A stretch of DNA of 64,000 nt from Thermohalobaculum sp039821125 (GCA_039821125.1 JBCBOR010000003.1:108930-172929), one strand, 5' to 3'. Shown: positions 43,192-52,806, counted from the stretch's first letter. Translations and numbers: made by a program. The notes: generated from the letters alone by a model not told the origin.

Positions 43192-44307
43192 TCAGGCCTC
43201 GCGATCGGGGATGGAGCGGGTATCGACGATAGAGATATCGTACCCGTCGAGGCCTACAAGGCGTGGGGCAGGTGAGTTCGTCAACATGATCAACTCTCGG
43301 ATACCCAGATTGGTCAGAATCTGCGCACCAACGCCGTATTGGCGAAGCTCTTTCGGTGAGGCACCGCGTGGGCGCAGCCTGTCCGAGATCGCGGTGGGGG
43401 AGCTGTCGCGCAGGATGATGACGGCGCCGCGCCCCTCCGCCGCGATGGCGGACATGGCGTTCGGGACCTGCTGCCAGCGGTCCTCGTTCAGGCAGAGAAC
43501 ATCCTCCAGCGGATCCAGCACGTGCATCCGCGTCAGGACAGGCTGGCCATCGGCCACATCGCCCTTGGTCAGCGCATAGTGTTCCATCTGCCCCGGCTCG
43601 TCCCGGAAGACGCGCAACTGCCAGGTCCCGCCGAAGACCGAGGTGATCTCGGCCGTATCGACCTCGCGGATCAGGTTGTCGTGCTTGCGCCGATAGGCGA
43701 TGAGGTCCGAAATCGTGCCAATCTTCAGCCCGTGTTTCTGCGCGAACGCCACCAGATCCGGCAGCCGGGCCATGGTGCCGTCTTCATTCATGATCTCGCA
43801 GATCACGCCCGCGGCGTTCATCCCGGCAAGTCTCGCGACATCGACAGCGGCCTCGGTGTGGCCAGCGCGGACCAGAACGCCGCCCTCGCGCGCGCGCAAG
43901 GGAAAGACATGGCCCGGTGTCGCGATATCGGCAGGGGTCGCGTTGGAATCGATGGCGACCGCGATTGTCCGCGCCCGGTCGTGGGCCGAGATGCCCGTGG
44001 TCACGCCCTCGCGCGCTTCGATGGACACGGTGAACGCCGTCTCGTGCCGGGACTGGTTCGTGGCGGCCATCAGGGGCAGGCCCAGACGATCCAAGGCATC
44101 GCCCGGCATCGCGAGACAAATCAGGCCACGTCCGTGCGTCGCCATGAAATTCACGGCCTCGGGTGTTGCCATCTGGGCGGGGATCACCAGGTCGCCCTCG
44201 TTCTCCCGATCTTCGTGATCGACGAGGATGAACATGCGCCCGTTGCGCGCCTCATCGATGATCTCGGCGACCGACGAGATCGCGTCCGTATATTCCGTAT
44301 CCGTCAT
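43192..44307 (-). CDS. ribB: DHBP synthase with degenerate GTP cyclohydrolase II domain (RibBX-type)
   Basis: The N-terminal ~200 residues form 3,4-dihydroxy-2-butanone-4-phosphate synthase, with the metal/substrate motif DHEDRENEGDL (30-40), HGRGLICLAM and AGHTEAAVDVARLAG. The C-terminal ~165 residues align with GTP cyclohydrolase II, but the three zinc Cys (C-x10-C-x-C) and the RQEGRG catalytic block are missing: the region reads LDPLEDVLCLNEDRWQQ, and later LRDSSPTAI. This half cannot be a normal RibA. Such RibBX variants are known in Proteobacteria. A true ribA should be elsewhere. Start at ATG 44307, total 371 residues. Confidence 0.93.
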   Translation of the reverse strand: MTDTEYTDAISSVAEIIDEARNGRMFILVDHEDRENEGDLVIPAQMATPEAVNFMATHGRGLICLAMPGDALDRLGLPLMAATNQSRHETAFTVSIEAREGVTTGISAHDRARTIAVAIDSNATPADIATPGHVFPLRAREGGVLVRAGHTEAAVDVARLAGMNAAGVICEIMNEDGTMARLPDLVAFAQKHGLKIGTISDLIAYRRKHDNLIREVDTAEITSVFGGTWQLRVFRDEPGQMEHYALTKGDVADGQPVLTRMHVLDPLEDVLCLNEDRWQQVPNAMSAIAAEGRGAVIILRDSSPTAISDRLRPRGASPKELRQYGVGAQILTNLGIRELIMLTNSPAPRLVGLDGYDISIVDTRSIPDREA

Positions 44308-44454
44308 GCGGCGCACATAGCCCGTGGCGCGGCGCAAATCCAGTGGTCCGATGCCCGTGACCGAAGAGAAGCGCCATCCATTTGATCCAGATCAGGGCGC
44401 CGAGCGTCCGCACGTGCTGAGATGACGCCGTTCACCACAGAAGGGAGCGTTGAA

Positions 44455-44775
44455 ATGCGCTATCTGACACTGGCAGCTGCGGCGCTTGCCCCGGCGCTTG
44501 TCTCTGCTCAGGACTTGCCGGGCGACGCCTCTGCCGGGTTGCTGCTGGCCCGGGATTTCTGCTCGGACTGTCATTATGTCGAGCGCCAATGGGCGGATCT
44601 CTATGTTTATGAAGCGCCGTCCTTCGTCGATATCGCCAAGATCAGCGATCACAGCGAGATGAGCCTGCAGGTCTTCTTCCGCTCGCCGCACAACCGGATG
44701 CCGGACATAAAGCTGACGAATGAGGAGATCGACAATGTCATCTCCTACATTCTCGGTCTTCGCCAGGAGCGATAG
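44455..44775 (+). CDS. Small c-type cytochrome
   Basis: Periplasmic class I cytochrome c of 106 residues. The signal peptide ends at LVSAQ (about 19); the haem motif is CSDCH (Cys36, Cys39, His40) and the likely axial Met is Met82 in NRMPDIKLTNEEIDNVISYI. The ATG at 44455 has AAGGGAG upstream. It is divergent from ribBA and convergent with the PhyH-type gene. Electron partner unknown. Confidence 0.9.
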   Translation: MRYLTLAAAALAPALVSAQDLPGDASAGLLLARDFCSDCHYVERQWADLYVYEAPSFVDIAKISDHSEMSLQVFFRSPHNRMPDIKLTNEEIDNVISYILGLRQER

Positions 44776-44781
44776 CGCGTC

Positions 44782-45582
44782 TCAGGCCGCCGCGTGTCCG
44801 ACGGTGAAGTCGTTCCGCCCCGTCTGGTCCTGACCACGCACGAGCCAGAGCGGACGGGTCGAGCAATCGACGGTGAAGCCGCTCGAATCGCTACGGCGAA
44901 AGAGATCGCGGTCAAACAGCGAGGTCGCTGGCATGTACCGGATCGCAAGGCCCGCCCGGCGCCTTTCGGACGTGTTCCGGTTCGAGCCGTGGATCATGTA
45001 GACATCGTGCATCGACATCTGGCCGGGCTCGAGCTCGATATCGACCGCCGCTGCCTCGTCAAAGTCATCATGCCCGAGGCGCTGGGTCAGAGCGCCGCCT
45101 TCTTCCCGCATATGGTCCTTCAGCACCGCGGGCTCATGCGAGCCGGGGATCACGCGCAGGCAACCGTTCTCGCGATCCGATGCCTCGAGCGCGATCCATA
45201 CGGTGCATGTGGCGAGCGGCCGGATCGGCCAGTAGTGCCCGTCCTGATGCCACGGCACTTCCAGTCCGTCGCCCGCCGGTTTGCAGAAAAGATGGCACCC
45301 CCAGAGGATGATGTCCGGGCCGATCGCCGCTTCGACCAGATCCAGAATGTCGGGGTCCTGAGCGATTTCGAGAAACGCGTTCGAGCCGACAATGCCTTCG
45401 GCGTTTTTGCCCTGTACGTGGATCGAGACGAGATGCTCAGGTCTGACACCGGGATTGGCGGCGATTGCCTCATCCAGCGCGCGCTGCAATCCGGCCAGCC
45501 GATCTGCAGGCAGCCGGTACTCGGGTATCAGATATCCCTCTTGTCTGTACGTCTCGCGCTCAGCGGTGCTCAGCGATGCCAT
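44782..45582 (-). CDS. Phytanoyl-CoA dioxygenase (PhyH) family protein
   Basis: Predicted Fe(II)/2-oxoglutarate oxygenase of 266 residues. The metal-binding residues are His112 and Asp114 in PWHQDGHYWP, with the distal His at His198 in MIHGSNRN. An Arg-rich segment follows (SERRRAGLAIRYM), where the 2-oxoglutarate-binding Arg is expected. The ATG at 45582 follows GGGAGGGG. It lies 16 bases after ribE in the same direction, inserted between ribE and ribBA. Substrate unknown. Confidence 0.88.
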   Translation of the reverse strand: MASLSTAERETYRQEGYLIPEYRLPADRLAGLQRALDEAIAANPGVRPEHLVSIHVQGKNAEGIVGSNAFLEIAQDPDILDLVEAAIGPDIILWGCHLFCKPAGDGLEVPWHQDGHYWPIRPLATCTVWIALEASDRENGCLRVIPGSHEPAVLKDHMREEGGALTQRLGHDDFDEAAAVDIELEPGQMSMHDVYMIHGSNRNTSERRRAGLAIRYMPATSLFDRDLFRRSDSSGFTVDCSTRPLWLVRGQDQTGRNDFTVGHAAA

Positions 45583-45598
45583 GGTCCCCTCCCGTCGC

Positions 45599-46210
45599 TT
45601 ATGATGCCTCCGCCAATCGCGCCACATAGCGGGCAAGCAAGTCAATCTCGAGATTGACGCCGGTTCCTGCCGCCGCATCGCCCAGCGTCGTGACGGCCCA
45701 TGTGTGCGGGATGACGTTGATGCCGAAGACGGTCCCCTCGGTCTGATCTTCGACCGTGTTCACGGTCAGAGAGACGCCGTCCACCGTGACCGAGCCCTTG
45801 GAGGCTATGAACTTGCCCAAGGCGCGGGGCGCGCGAATGTCGACCCTGTGCGAGTCCCCCTCGGGCCGCACGTCAATGATCTCTCCGACGGCATCGACGT
45901 GACCGGACACGATGTGCCCCCCCAACTCGTCGCCAACACGCATCGCCGGTTCCAGATTGACCCGCGAGCCTGCACGCCAACCGCCAAGGGTCGTCTTCGA
46001 GCGCGTCTCCGCCGATGCGTCCACATCGAACCACGTCGCGCCCTCGGCCGTGCCGGTCTGGATCACGGTCAGACAGACCCCGCTGCAGGCGATCGAGGCG
46101 CCGATCTCGATACTCTCGACCGGACGGGTGCACGCAATCCTGATCCGGGTATCCCCGGTCTGATGAATGTCCTGCACGGTTCCGATTTCGCGCACTATCC
46201 CGGTAAACAT
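45599..46210 (-). CDS. ribE: Riboflavin synthase alpha chain
   Basis: Last step of riboflavin synthesis: dismutation of two lumazine molecules. It has 203 residues made of two similar barrels. It starts MFTGIVREIGTVQDI; barrel 1 has SIACSGVCLTV and NLEPAMRVGDELGGHIVSGHVD; barrel 2 has ASKGSVTVDGVSLTVN and the closing LEIDLLARYVARL. The start at 46210 is fixed by the family start MFTGIV. It is separated from ribD by the capsule gene block and from ribBA by two genes. Confidence 0.96.
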   Translation of the reverse strand: MFTGIVREIGTVQDIHQTGDTRIRIACTRPVESIEIGASIACSGVCLTVIQTGTAEGATWFDVDASAETRSKTTLGGWRAGSRVNLEPAMRVGDELGGHIVSGHVDAVGEIIDVRPEGDSHRVDIRAPRALGKFIASKGSVTVDGVSLTVNTVEDQTEGTVFGINVIPHTWAVTTLGDAAAGTGVNLEIDLLARYVARLAEAS

Positions 46211-46372
46211 CCCTTGCACCTTTTGTGACGATGATGGCATGAGCGGTATATCTTAAGCGGGCGCAGCGGCAAGGACAGGGTGTGATAAAACATTGATTAC
46301 CTTGGCGATGCACTTTACGGAGCGACACGGCCTTGTGTGCAGGCCGTGTGTTTTCGTACCGGAGCCCGCGTG

Positions 46373-47683
46373 ATGATCGACGCAACAGGCCGTCATTTTC
46401 TGTTCCTTCAGGGACCGCACGGTCCGTTCTTCCACTTGCTCGCCGGTGCTCTTGCCGCTGCCGGTGCCGATGTTCAGCGCGTGGCCTTCAACGCGGCGGA
46501 CGAACGGGAGTGGAGTGATGTTGGCCCGCTCCATCGGTTCAACGACGAGATCGATGCGTTCGGTCCCTGGCTGGAGCAGCGTTTTGAGGCCACGGCCTTC
46601 ACGGACATCGTGATCTATGGTGACACACGGCCGATCCACCGGATCGCGCGGGCGATCGCGGAAGCGCGCGGTCTGACCGTTCACTGCCTCGAAGAAGGCT
46701 ATGTCCGGCCGAGTTGGATCACATATGAGCGGGCGGGGAACAACGGGAACTCCCGGCTCATGTCGATCTCGCTGCCAAGGATGGCCGAGGCGATGGGGCA
46801 CACCGCGCGGCCTGAGCCGAGCGTGCCCGCGACCTGGGGCGATGCGAACCAGCATCTCTGGTACTCTGCCTGGTATCACGCGCATTGTCTGTTGCCGTCG
46901 CGACGGTTCAGCCGCTTTCACGGACATCGGGACATGCCGCTGTTTTCGGAATGCGCGACCTATTGGTTGCGGGCAGCGAAGATGCCGTTCATCTGGGCCC
47001 GGCGAACGCTGCAGCAACGGCGGCTTCTGAATTCTGATAAACCGTTTCATCTCGTGATGTTACAGCTGTCTTTTGACGCTTCGATGCAGGTGCATTCCGA
47101 CTATCCCAGTACGGCTGCCTTTGTCGAGGAGGTGATAACCGCCTTCGCCAGCTCGGCGCCCAAGAGCGAGCATCTGGTGCTGAAGGCACACCCGTTCGAG
47201 GATGGGCGGGAGCGTCTCGGCCTTGTGATCCGCGATCTTGCCTTCGCCAAGGGCGTTGCCGACCGGGTACACTTCATCGATGGCGGCAAGAAGCTTGCGC
47301 CTCTGCTCGACCGTGCCCAGTCTGCGATCACGGTCAACTCCACAGCCGCTCAACAGGCGCTCTGGCGCGGGATGCCGGTCGCTGCCCTTGGCCGGGCGAT
47401 CTACAAGAAACCGGGCCTTGTCTCGGAGCAAACGCTGTCTCAGTTCATGGCCGCGCCCAGCCGCCCGAATCTTCACAGCTACTGGCTGTTCCGGCGCTTT
47501 CTCATGGAAACCAGCCAGATTGCCGGGTCTTTTTACGCCTCGGCGGGGATTGAGCTGTTGCTTCAAAGGCTTCCGTCAATCATGATTGCCCACGAAGATC
47601 CTTATGATCGCGTTCTCGATCAGTCCTCGGACAGCCATCAGCCTCTGGAGGCAGCCCCCGCAGCATCAACCGCTGCCGGATGA
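46373..47683 (+). CDS. kpsS: Capsule polysaccharide modification protein KpsS-like
   Basis: Cytoplasmic beta-Kdo glycosyltransferase-like protein of 436 residues, which in group 2 capsule systems helps build the lipid-linked Kdo primer. FLFLQGPHGPFFHLLA is at the start, then VHCLEEGYVRPSWITYE (the EEGY.RP block), LVLKAHPFEDGRE, and VNSTAAQQALWRGMPVAALG near the UDP/CMP-binding end. A GGAG site precedes the ATG. It begins the forward capsule block that lies inside the riboflavin region. Confidence 0.87.
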   Translation: MIDATGRHFLFLQGPHGPFFHLLAGALAAAGADVQRVAFNAADEREWSDVGPLHRFNDEIDAFGPWLEQRFEATAFTDIVIYGDTRPIHRIARAIAEARGLTVHCLEEGYVRPSWITYERAGNNGNSRLMSISLPRMAEAMGHTARPEPSVPATWGDANQHLWYSAWYHAHCLLPSRRFSRFHGHRDMPLFSECATYWLRAAKMPFIWARRTLQQRRLLNSDKPFHLVMLQLSFDASMQVHSDYPSTAAFVEEVITAFASSAPKSEHLVLKAHPFEDGRERLGLVIRDLAFAKGVADRVHFIDGGKKLAPLLDRAQSAITVNSTAAQQALWRGMPVAALGRAIYKKPGLVSEQTLSQFMAAPSRPNLHSYWLFRRFLMETSQIAGSFYASAGIELLLQRLPSIMIAHEDPYDRVLDQSSDSHQPLEAAPAASTAAG

Positions 47684-47804
47684 TCATCTTCTACATGAGT
47701 TTGCCGCGCCAACGTCCTAGGATCACTTGGGATCTTGCGTTTTGCGAATTCACGTGTATCAACTAACGGTCACAGGGGACTCTGCGACGACGGGGGAAGG
47801 AATG

Positions 47805-48941
47805 ATGGAGATGCGGCTGACCAGTAGGGTTGTCCGGCTCTTGACCAGCATCGCGCTCGTCGCGGCGGTCTCGGCCTGCGCGCTGCCGCGCAGCGGTCCG
47901 GATTTCGATGAAATCACGGAAGACCCGCAGCTTGCCGATTATGGCTTTCAGATCCTGCCGATCTCGCCGGATGTCACGACGATCACCAAAGTCGATGAGA
48001 CCACCAGCTTCGAGGTCAGTTATATCGAGGCCAAGCCAGAGCCGGTGCATACGGTCGCTGCTGGCGATGTGCTTTCGATCACGGTTTGGGAGAATATCGA
48101 CGAGGGCCTGCTGAACCCTGCGGGGATCGGCGCGACGCCGCTGCCGAATTCGGTCGTCGACGAGCAGGGCCGGGTTTTCGTGCCCTATGTCGGACTGATC
48201 AACGCCTCCGGTCGGTCGATCAACCAGTTGCGCGAAGCGATCCGCAACAGCCTCGCCGACAAGACCCTGAACCCGCAGGTCGATATCTTCCCTGTCGACA
48301 AGAAGGGTCGGCAGATCAGCATCCAGGGCACGGTTGGCGCGCCGGGCGTCTACCCGATCGAGTCGCCGACCAAGCATATTCTCGCCATGCTCGCCCGCGC
48401 GGGTGGTGTGACGCTGGAGCCGGACATTGCCAAGGTCAAACTGCGCCGGGGCCGCCTTCAGGGCGAGATCTGGCTGCGTGATCTCTTTGACGACCCGATC
48501 AACGATGTGCACCTCAAGAACGGCGACGCTATCATCGCCGAGCGGGACCGCCGCATCTTCACGGCCCTTGGCGAGGTCTCGGGGCCTTCCACCGTGCAGT
48601 TTCCGAAACGCGATCTGTCGATCCTGACTGCGCTTGGAACGGTTGGCGGGTTGAATGGCCGGACGGCAGATCCGACCGGGGTGTTCCTGTTCCGTGAAGA
48701 ACCGGTTGAGATCGCTCAACGTTTGTTCCCCGGGCAGGACATCACCGAACCGCAGCGCGTCGCGTATATTCTGGACATGACACAACCGGCCGGGATCTTC
48801 CTGGCGCGTGATTTCTTCATGCGCGATGGCGATACGCTCTACGTGACCACGGCACCGTTCGTGCGGTTCCTGCAGATCCTGCAGGCGATCTCGCCGATCA
48901 TCAATTTCGGCGGATCGGCGCGCAACCTCGGCGGGTTCTGA
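47805..48941 (+). CDS. Polysaccharide export lipoprotein (Wza/KpsD family)
   Basis: Outer-membrane polysaccharide export protein of 378 residues. A lipoprotein signal ends VSAC (Cys25). The Poly_export domain (VAAGDVLSITVWENIDEG, VDEQGRVFVPYVGLINASG, LNPQVDIF) is followed by SLBB-type repeats (GAPGVYPIESPTKHILAMLA; GEVSGPSTVQFPKRDLSILT) and a short C-terminal part. GGGGGAAGG lies before two adjacent ATGs; 47805 is chosen for spacing. It lies between kpsS and kpsC. The ABC exporter genes kpsM/T are not in the window. Confidence 0.87.
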   Translation: MEMRLTSRVVRLLTSIALVAAVSACALPRSGPDFDEITEDPQLADYGFQILPISPDVTTITKVDETTSFEVSYIEAKPEPVHTVAAGDVLSITVWENIDEGLLNPAGIGATPLPNSVVDEQGRVFVPYVGLINASGRSINQLREAIRNSLADKTLNPQVDIFPVDKKGRQISIQGTVGAPGVYPIESPTKHILAMLARAGGVTLEPDIAKVKLRRGRLQGEIWLRDLFDDPINDVHLKNGDAIIAERDRRIFTALGEVSGPSTVQFPKRDLSILTALGTVGGLNGRTADPTGVFLFREEPVEIAQRLFPGQDITEPQRVAYILDMTQPAGIFLARDFFMRDGDTLYVTTAPFVRFLQILQAISPIINFGGSARNLGGF

Positions 48942-48957
48942 CGTCCGCCGAGATGGC

Positions 48958-51036
48958 ATGACCTTCGGAACGCCGGGTTCAGGACTACGGCCCGATCCGG
49001 CGCCCGCCCGTCTCACCGTTCAAACTCTCGGCTTCTGGCGCGCCCGGCGCGTGCGCCGCATGTTGGAGCTTGCAGGTTGGCGCCCGGCCTTCGGGTGGCC
49101 GGGGCAGGGCGACTGGGTCGGTGTCTGGGGACAACGGCCCGTCTCTGCCCGTGGCCGCTGGATCGCATGGCAGACCGGCAGCCGCGTTCTGACGATCGAG
49201 GATGGGTTCCTCCGCTCGATCTACCCGGGCAGCCAGGGCGCACCGCCGATCTCGATCGTGTTGGATGATCTCGGTATCTATTATGACGGGCGCGTCCCGT
49301 CGCGGCTGGAACAGATGATCGAGGCCGGGGAATGGGATGACGAAACCCTCGCCCGAGCCACCGCAGGCATCGCCCGTTTGCGCGCTGCGGGATTGTCTAA
49401 GTACTCGCCGCCCGCGACGGAGACACCGCCAAAGCCGGGCTTTGTGCTGGTTGTCGACCAGACCGCCGGAGATGCCTCCATTGTCGGGGCAGGGACTTCG
49501 GCAGAGACCTTCTCGCGAATGCTCGATGCAGCGCGGGTTGAGCACCCTGGCAAGACGATCGTCATCAAAACCCATCCCGAAGTCGCCGCTGGCACCAAAA
49601 CGGGGCACGACCTGCCATCCGCTGCGCGGTCCGGCGAGGTCATGCTAATCGGTTCCGTGGCCTCCTGGGATCTGCTGGATGCTGCCGAGGCGGTCTATAC
49701 TGTCAGTTCTCAACTGGGCTACGATGCGCTTCTCGCGGGAAAGCCGGTTCGGACATTTGGCGCGGCCTTCTATGCCGGTTGGGGCCTGACCGAGGACGAG
49801 AGCCTGATCCCCCGCCGCACCGCGCGGCCCGATATCAGGGCGCTGTTCGCGGCATGTCACCTGGCCTATCCGATCTACTACGATCCTTGGCGGGACCGGC
49901 TTTGCGCGTTTGAAACCGCTGTTGACGTCTTGTCGGCGCAGAGGAGGTCGGAAACACCCGAACCAGGCACGACTGGCGATGTCCTGCACGGCATCCGCCT
50001 CTGGAAGCGCGGCAATGTTGCGTCTTTCCGCCCTCGCCATGGAACCCCGGTGCGGTTCGAGGATGATGCAGCCCGGGCCGCCACCCAAGCGCGGGACAAC
50101 AAGCGTGCCTTGTGGGCATGGGCGTCCAGGGTTCCCGAGGACTGGCTCGAGACGCAAAAGGCGGAGGGGCTGACCGCGGGTCTGATCGAGGACGGTTTCC
50201 TGCGCTCCGTCGGACTTGGGGCGGAATTGACGGTCTCGGCATCGCTGGTCTTTGACAGGCAGGGGATCTATTTCGACCCATCGCGCCCAAGCGATCTGGA
50301 GACATTGATCGCCGAGGCGGCCAAAGGCTCCGCTGATCTGCCCCGGGCCCGTGCGCTGCGCGAGGCGATCATCGCGGCCCGGGTCACCAAATATAACACC
50401 GGCGCGGCGCCCGAAACGCCAGACACAGGCGCACGGCGTGTTATCCTGGTGCCCGGTCAGGTTGAGGATGACGCGTCGATCCTGCGAGGCTGCGGACATG
50501 GCGAGGCGGATGTCCGGACGAACTTTGGTCTGCTCGCCGCAGCGCGGCAGGCAAATCCCGACGCATGGCTCATCTACAAGTCCCATCCGGATGTCGAGGC
50601 CGGACTGCGGGCAGGAGCGGTTCCGCACAACACGGTTCGCGATCTCGCGGATGAGGTCGCCACCGGAGCAAGCGCCGCGGATCTTCTTGACCGAGCGGAG
50701 GCGCTTTGGACCATGACCTCGCTGATGGGGTTCGAGGCGCTGGTGCGCGGCGTTCCCGTCACCTGCCTTGGCACACCGTTCTATGCCGGTTGGGGACTGA
50801 CACAGGATCTTGGCCCGCCATGCCCGCGCCGGACGGCACGACCGTCGCTGGATGCCCTGATCTGGGCCGCGCTGATCGCCTATCCGCGCTACGTGGACCC
50901 CGTCTCTGGGCTGCCGTGCACGCCTGAGGTGATTGTCGAACGCCTCGGCACGGGCGCTGCAATGCCACGGGCGCGCGTGCTCTCGAAAGTGCAAGGGCTG
51001 CTGGCGGGGCAAAGCTGGCTGTGGCGCGGGCGTTGA
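48958..51036 (+). CDS. kpsC: Capsule polysaccharide beta-Kdo transferase KpsC-like, two tandem domains
   Basis: Protein of 692 residues containing two related glycosyltransferase halves. IEDGFLRSIYPGS (about 80) recurs as IEDGFLRSVGLG (about 410); FYAGWGLTEDE and FYAGWGLTQDLG occur near the end of each half, each followed by CxRRTARP- or PRRTARP-like segments. This duplication is the KpsC design that alternates Kdo linkages on the lipid primer. It starts 16 bases after the export lipoprotein and ends nine bases before the convergent ribD stop. Confidence 0.9.
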   Translation: MTFGTPGSGLRPDPAPARLTVQTLGFWRARRVRRMLELAGWRPAFGWPGQGDWVGVWGQRPVSARGRWIAWQTGSRVLTIEDGFLRSIYPGSQGAPPISIVLDDLGIYYDGRVPSRLEQMIEAGEWDDETLARATAGIARLRAAGLSKYSPPATETPPKPGFVLVVDQTAGDASIVGAGTSAETFSRMLDAARVEHPGKTIVIKTHPEVAAGTKTGHDLPSAARSGEVMLIGSVASWDLLDAAEAVYTVSSQLGYDALLAGKPVRTFGAAFYAGWGLTEDESLIPRRTARPDIRALFAACHLAYPIYYDPWRDRLCAFETAVDVLSAQRRSETPEPGTTGDVLHGIRLWKRGNVASFRPRHGTPVRFEDDAARAATQARDNKRALWAWASRVPEDWLETQKAEGLTAGLIEDGFLRSVGLGAELTVSASLVFDRQGIYFDPSRPSDLETLIAEAAKGSADLPRARALREAIIAARVTKYNTGAAPETPDTGARRVILVPGQVEDDASILRGCGHGEADVRTNFGLLAAARQANPDAWLIYKSHPDVEAGLRAGAVPHNTVRDLADEVATGASAADLLDRAEALWTMTSLMGFEALVRGVPVTCLGTPFYAGWGLTQDLGPPCPRRTARPSLDALIWAALIAYPRYVDPVSGLPCTPEVIVERLGTGAAMPRARVLSKVQGLLAGQSWLWRGR

Positions 51037-51045
51037 GCCCGGACG

Positions 51046-52158
51046 CTATGCCGGCAGGCGATACCGAACCATCACGTCAGCGCCAATCGGCTCAACGCTC
51101 ACCCGCTCGAACCCCGGTGCCTCTGCCAGCCGGTCGAGGCCCAGCGCCTGCACCGCCGGGGTGCCATCGCCACCAATGGCGCGGGGGGCGGTGAAATGCA
51201 CCAACTCGTCCACAAGGCGCGCGGCCAGCAACGACGCTGCGAGGCGGCCACCGCCCTCGCACAGCACCCGCGTGATCCCGCGGGCTCCAAGCGAACCGAG
51301 CGCCGCATGCATGTCCAACTCGCCCGTCGCGGTGGTCTCGCAGGCAAGCGTCTCGATCCCAAGGTCACGCATCGCGGCGATCCGTCCCGGATCCGCGTTT
51401 GTCCGGTGCAGCACCCAGACCGGATGAGCTTCGGCGCTTTGCGCCAGACGTCCGGTCAACGGCAGAGATGCGCCGCCATCCGCAACAATGCGTACGGGGG
51501 CGGCATGCAGAAGGCCGAGGTCGCGTACATCCAGCATCGGGTCATCGACCCGCGCCGTGCCTGCGCCGATCAGCACGGCATCCGCCTCCGCCCGCATCAG
51601 ATGCACACGGCGGCGCGCTTCCGGCCCTGTGATCCAGCGGCTTTCGCCCGTGCGGGTCGCGATGCGGCCGTCCAGCGTGGTGGCGAGTTTCAGGACCAGA
51701 TGTGGGCGGCGCCGTTCGATCAGGGACAGAAAGCCTGCGTTCATGGCCCGGGCTTCTGCGGCCATCTCCCCGATTGTGACTTCGACCCCTCCCTTGCGCA
51801 GGGTGTCGAAACCACGGCCCGAGACGCGCGGGTCCGGATCCTCGATCGGGCAGACGACGCGGGCGATGCCTGCAGCGACCAACGCATCGGCGCAGGGCGG
51901 GGTCTTGCCATGATGCGCGCATGGCTCCAGCGTGACATAGGCCGTCGAGCCGGTGAGCGAGTCCGCGCCGTAGCGCGTCCGTGCAGCCTCCATCGCCACG
52001 ATCTCGGCATGGGGGCGGCCGCCTGGCGCGGTCTGCCCCGCGCCCAACATGCGTCCCGCGTGCACGATGACCGCTCCGACCGCCGGATTGGGCCACGTCC
52101 GACCAAGACTGCGCCGCGCCCGGTTCAGCGCGCTCCGCATCCAGCGCGCATCCGACAT
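51046..52158 (-). CDS. ribD: Bifunctional riboflavin deaminase/reductase RibD
   Basis: Deaminates and then reduces the pyrimidine intermediate after GTP cyclohydrolase. It has 370 residues. The N-terminal cytidine deaminase-like zinc domain contains PNPAVGAVIV, the HAE motif and EPCAHHGKTPPCADALV. The C-terminal NADPH-dependent reductase contains KLATTLDGRIATRTGESRW, ADAVLIGAGTARVDDP and VLCEGGGRLAASLL. It lies six bases after nrdR. The downstream rib genes are 5 kb away beyond the capsule block. Confidence 0.96.
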   Translation of the reverse strand: MSDARWMRSALNRARRSLGRTWPNPAVGAVIVHAGRMLGAGQTAPGGRPHAEIVAMEAARTRYGADSLTGSTAYVTLEPCAHHGKTPPCADALVAAGIARVVCPIEDPDPRVSGRGFDTLRKGGVEVTIGEMAAEARAMNAGFLSLIERRRPHLVLKLATTLDGRIATRTGESRWITGPEARRRVHLMRAEADAVLIGAGTARVDDPMLDVRDLGLLHAAPVRIVADGGASLPLTGRLAQSAEAHPVWVLHRTNADPGRIAAMRDLGIETLACETTATGELDMHAALGSLGARGITRVLCEGGGRLAASLLAARLVDELVHFTAPRAIGGDGTPAVQALGLDRLAEAPGFERVSVEPIGADVMVRYRLPA

Positions 52159-52164
52159 GTCCGA

Positions 52165-52641
52165 TCAGTCCGCGGCGCTGTCGCTCGCCACCGGCGGGCG
52201 CAACTCGTGCACGAACTCTTCGAAATCGTCGGCTGCCTGGAAGTTCTTGTAGACGCTGGCGAAACGCACATAGGCGACCGTGTCGATCCGGGCGAGCGCT
52301 TCCATCACGATCTCGCCGATCTGGTCCGAGTGGATATCGGTCTCGCCCGTGCTTTCCAGCCGCCGGACAATGCCCGAGATCATCTGCTCTACCCGTTCCG
52401 GCTCGACGGGGCGTTTCTGAAGGGCGATCCGGATCGATCGGGCCAGCTTGTCGCGGTCGAAATCCTCGCGCTTGTTGTTCTTTTTGATCACGACAAGATC
52501 GCGCAGCTGCACCCGTTCATAGGTCGTGAAGCGCCCGCTGCAGGCCGGGCAGAACCGTCGGCGTCGTATCGCGACATGATCCTCGGCTGGCCGTGAATCC
52601 TTCACCTGGGTGTCGGTGTTTCCACAGAAGGGGCAGCGCAT
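52165..52641 (-). CDS. nrdR: Transcriptional repressor NrdR
   Basis: ATP/dATP-sensing repressor of ribonucleotide reductase genes. It has 158 residues: an N-terminal zinc ribbon (Cys3, Cys6, Cys31, Cys34; MRCPFCGNTDTQVKDSRP), RRRRFCPACSGRFTTYER, then the ATP-cone domain (about 46-136; VIKKNNKREDFDRDKL). The ATG at 52641 gives the family start MRCPFC. It heads the nrdR-ribD pair, the usual order. Confidence 0.97.
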   Translation of the reverse strand: MRCPFCGNTDTQVKDSRPAEDHVAIRRRRFCPACSGRFTTYERVQLRDLVVIKKNNKREDFDRDKLARSIRIALQKRPVEPERVEQMISGIVRRLESTGETDIHSDQIGEIVMEALARIDTVAYVRFASVYKNFQAADDFEEFVHELRPPVASDSAAD

Positions 52642-52806
52642 TTGGGTCTCCCGTCTCGCTCGATGCAACGAGTATAGGGATCAACCCAGAGCTTGTGTAC
52701 CCTCGAGGTGCAGAAACCAGATATATGTGCAGCCCGTCTTCGTCGCGCCCGCACCGGACAAGACCACAGCGCGCTCACGCATCGGCAGATCAGCCCGTGT
52801 TACAGA

